This document shows positions 7,130-7,742 of a stretch of 7,742 bases of DNA, one piece after another (within the stretch, counting starts at the first letter, position 1; every line of letters starts with the position of its first letter). The stretch is from positions 1 to 7,742 of the forward strand of contig JAQGOW010000591.1 of assembly GCA_028293405.1 (NCBI GenBank), given 5' to 3'. A program made the translations under genes and the position numbers. Below the pieces are notes generated by a model that worked only from the letters and a program-made list of their open reading frames with translations, was not told the DNA's origin and did not search any database. Source of the stretch: Verrucomicrobiales bacterium (GTDB lineage Bacteria > Verrucomicrobiota > Verrucomicrobiia > Limisphaerales > Palsa-1400).

Positions 7130-7742
7130 ATGACCCCGAAGCGCTATCCAGCCTGCATTCTTGCCGCCTGCTGCATTCCGTGGAATGCGGATGGATCTGT
7201 CGCGGAAGAAATTTGTCGGCGCGAAATCCGCCATCTCCTCACCGACCTCACTCGAAACATTTATCTCTTTGGCACGGCTGGAGAAGGCTACGGCATTACC
7301 GACAAACAATTTGATCGAATCGTACGCGTCTTTCGCGAAGAGACAGCCCAAGCCAATGCGCGCGGGATGGTAGGCGTCATTAGTCTTTCCTTGCCCACGA
7401 TCATCGAACGGATTGAGCGGGCGCGAGAAATGGGTGTCCGGGATTTTCAAATCTCGCTGCCAAGTTGGGGAGCGCTCAGCGACGGCGAATTGAAAACATT
7501 TTTCAAGGAAACCTGCGGGCGATTTTCCGATTGTTCATTTCTTCATTACAACCTGATGCGCAGCAAACGCCTCGTTACTCCTGACGAATACGGTGCGCTT
7601 GCAGAAGAGCATCCAAACCTTGTCGCCGCCAAGAACAGCACTGATTCAATGGAGAGGATTCAGGCTTTGATGACGAAAGCGCCGCAGCTCCAGCATTTCT
7701 TTACCGAGACAGGTTATGGCTACGGCAGTCAGCTCGGCGAAT
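7130..7742 (+). CDS. DapA/N-acetylneuraminate lyase family protein, 3' end cut by window
   Basis: An open frame of 204 codons runs from ATG 7130 to the window edge; it has no stop here. Full members are about 290-310 residues, so roughly two thirds are visible. This TIM-barrel family forms a Schiff base between an active-site Lys and a 2-oxo acid and works as an aldolase, synthase or dehydratase. The Schiff-base lysine is K168 in VAAKNSTDS and the catalytic Tyr is Y140 in HYNLM. They are 28 residues apart, as for Y133 and K161 in E. coli DapA. T49 in GTAGE matches the first Thr of the usual GTTGE, but the second Thr is Ala (A50), and the usual Y-N-x-P is Y-N-L-M, so the substrate end is likely different from DHDPS. 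It is therefore unlikely to be lysine-pathway DapA and more likely a catabolic aldolase or dehydratase for a sugar-derived keto acid. Start chosen 6 bases after the preceding stop. Confidence 0.88.
   Translation, partial: MTPKRYPACILAACCIPWNADGSVAEEICRREIRHLLTDLTRNIYLFGTAGEGYGITDKQFDRIVRVFREETAQANARGMVGVISLSLPTIIERIERAREMGVRDFQISLPSWGALSDGELKTFFKETCGRFSDCSFLHYNLMRSKRLVTPDEYGALAEEHPNLVAAKNSTDSMERIQALMTKAPQLQHFFTETGYGYGSQLGE

Noticed and set aside
7130..7742. Assignment as dapA of lysine biosynthesis
   Set aside because: The GTTGE and YNxP motifs are altered and the neighbours are catabolic enzymes.

Overview
The window is a densely packed, single-strand block of seven genes, all on the + strand. 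The first and last are cut by the window edges. Gaps between genes are 6 to 34 bases, and one pair overlaps by 14 bases, so the whole stretch reads like one operon or a section of one. I see no RNA gene, mobile element, CRISPR array, repeat family, clear promoter or terminator. The organism cannot be named with certainty. The mix of a secreted modular carbohydrate-active-type protein carrying a malectin-like domain, a lipoprotein SGNH hydrolase and several catabolic enzymes, together with the lack of Shine-Dalgarno sequences, suggests Verrucomicrobiota or a related PVC-group heterotroph. That is an inference from gene style, not from a marker gene.

Layout from left to right: the C-terminal part of an M19 (renal-type) dipeptidase; a histidinol-dehydrogenase-family enzyme that looks like a catabolic alcohol dehydrogenase rather than biosynthetic HisD; a small SGNH/GDSL hydrolase lipoprotein; a fumarylacetoacetate-hydrolase-family enzyme; an 870-residue secreted protein with a helical-toroid-like N-terminal half and beta domains ending in a malectin-like module; a zinc-dependent medium-chain dehydrogenase; and the N-terminal two thirds of a DapA/NAL-family (class I aldolase-type) enzyme.

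A reasonable working model is a scavenging and breakdown cluster. The secreted protein and the lipoprotein hydrolase would work on a glycan or glycoconjugate outside the cytoplasm. Two NAD(P)-type dehydrogenases would oxidise the released sugar or polyol. The FAH-family and DapA-family enzymes would cleave the resulting keto acid. The dipeptidase hints at an amino-acid-containing or amide-containing substrate. No gene identifies the substrate. The most interesting points are a three-cysteine pattern in the secreted protein that recalls the GH127-type zinc-thiolate site, a DapA-like enzyme with altered carboxylate-binding motifs, and the pairing of this HisD-like dehydrogenase with an FAH hydrolase.
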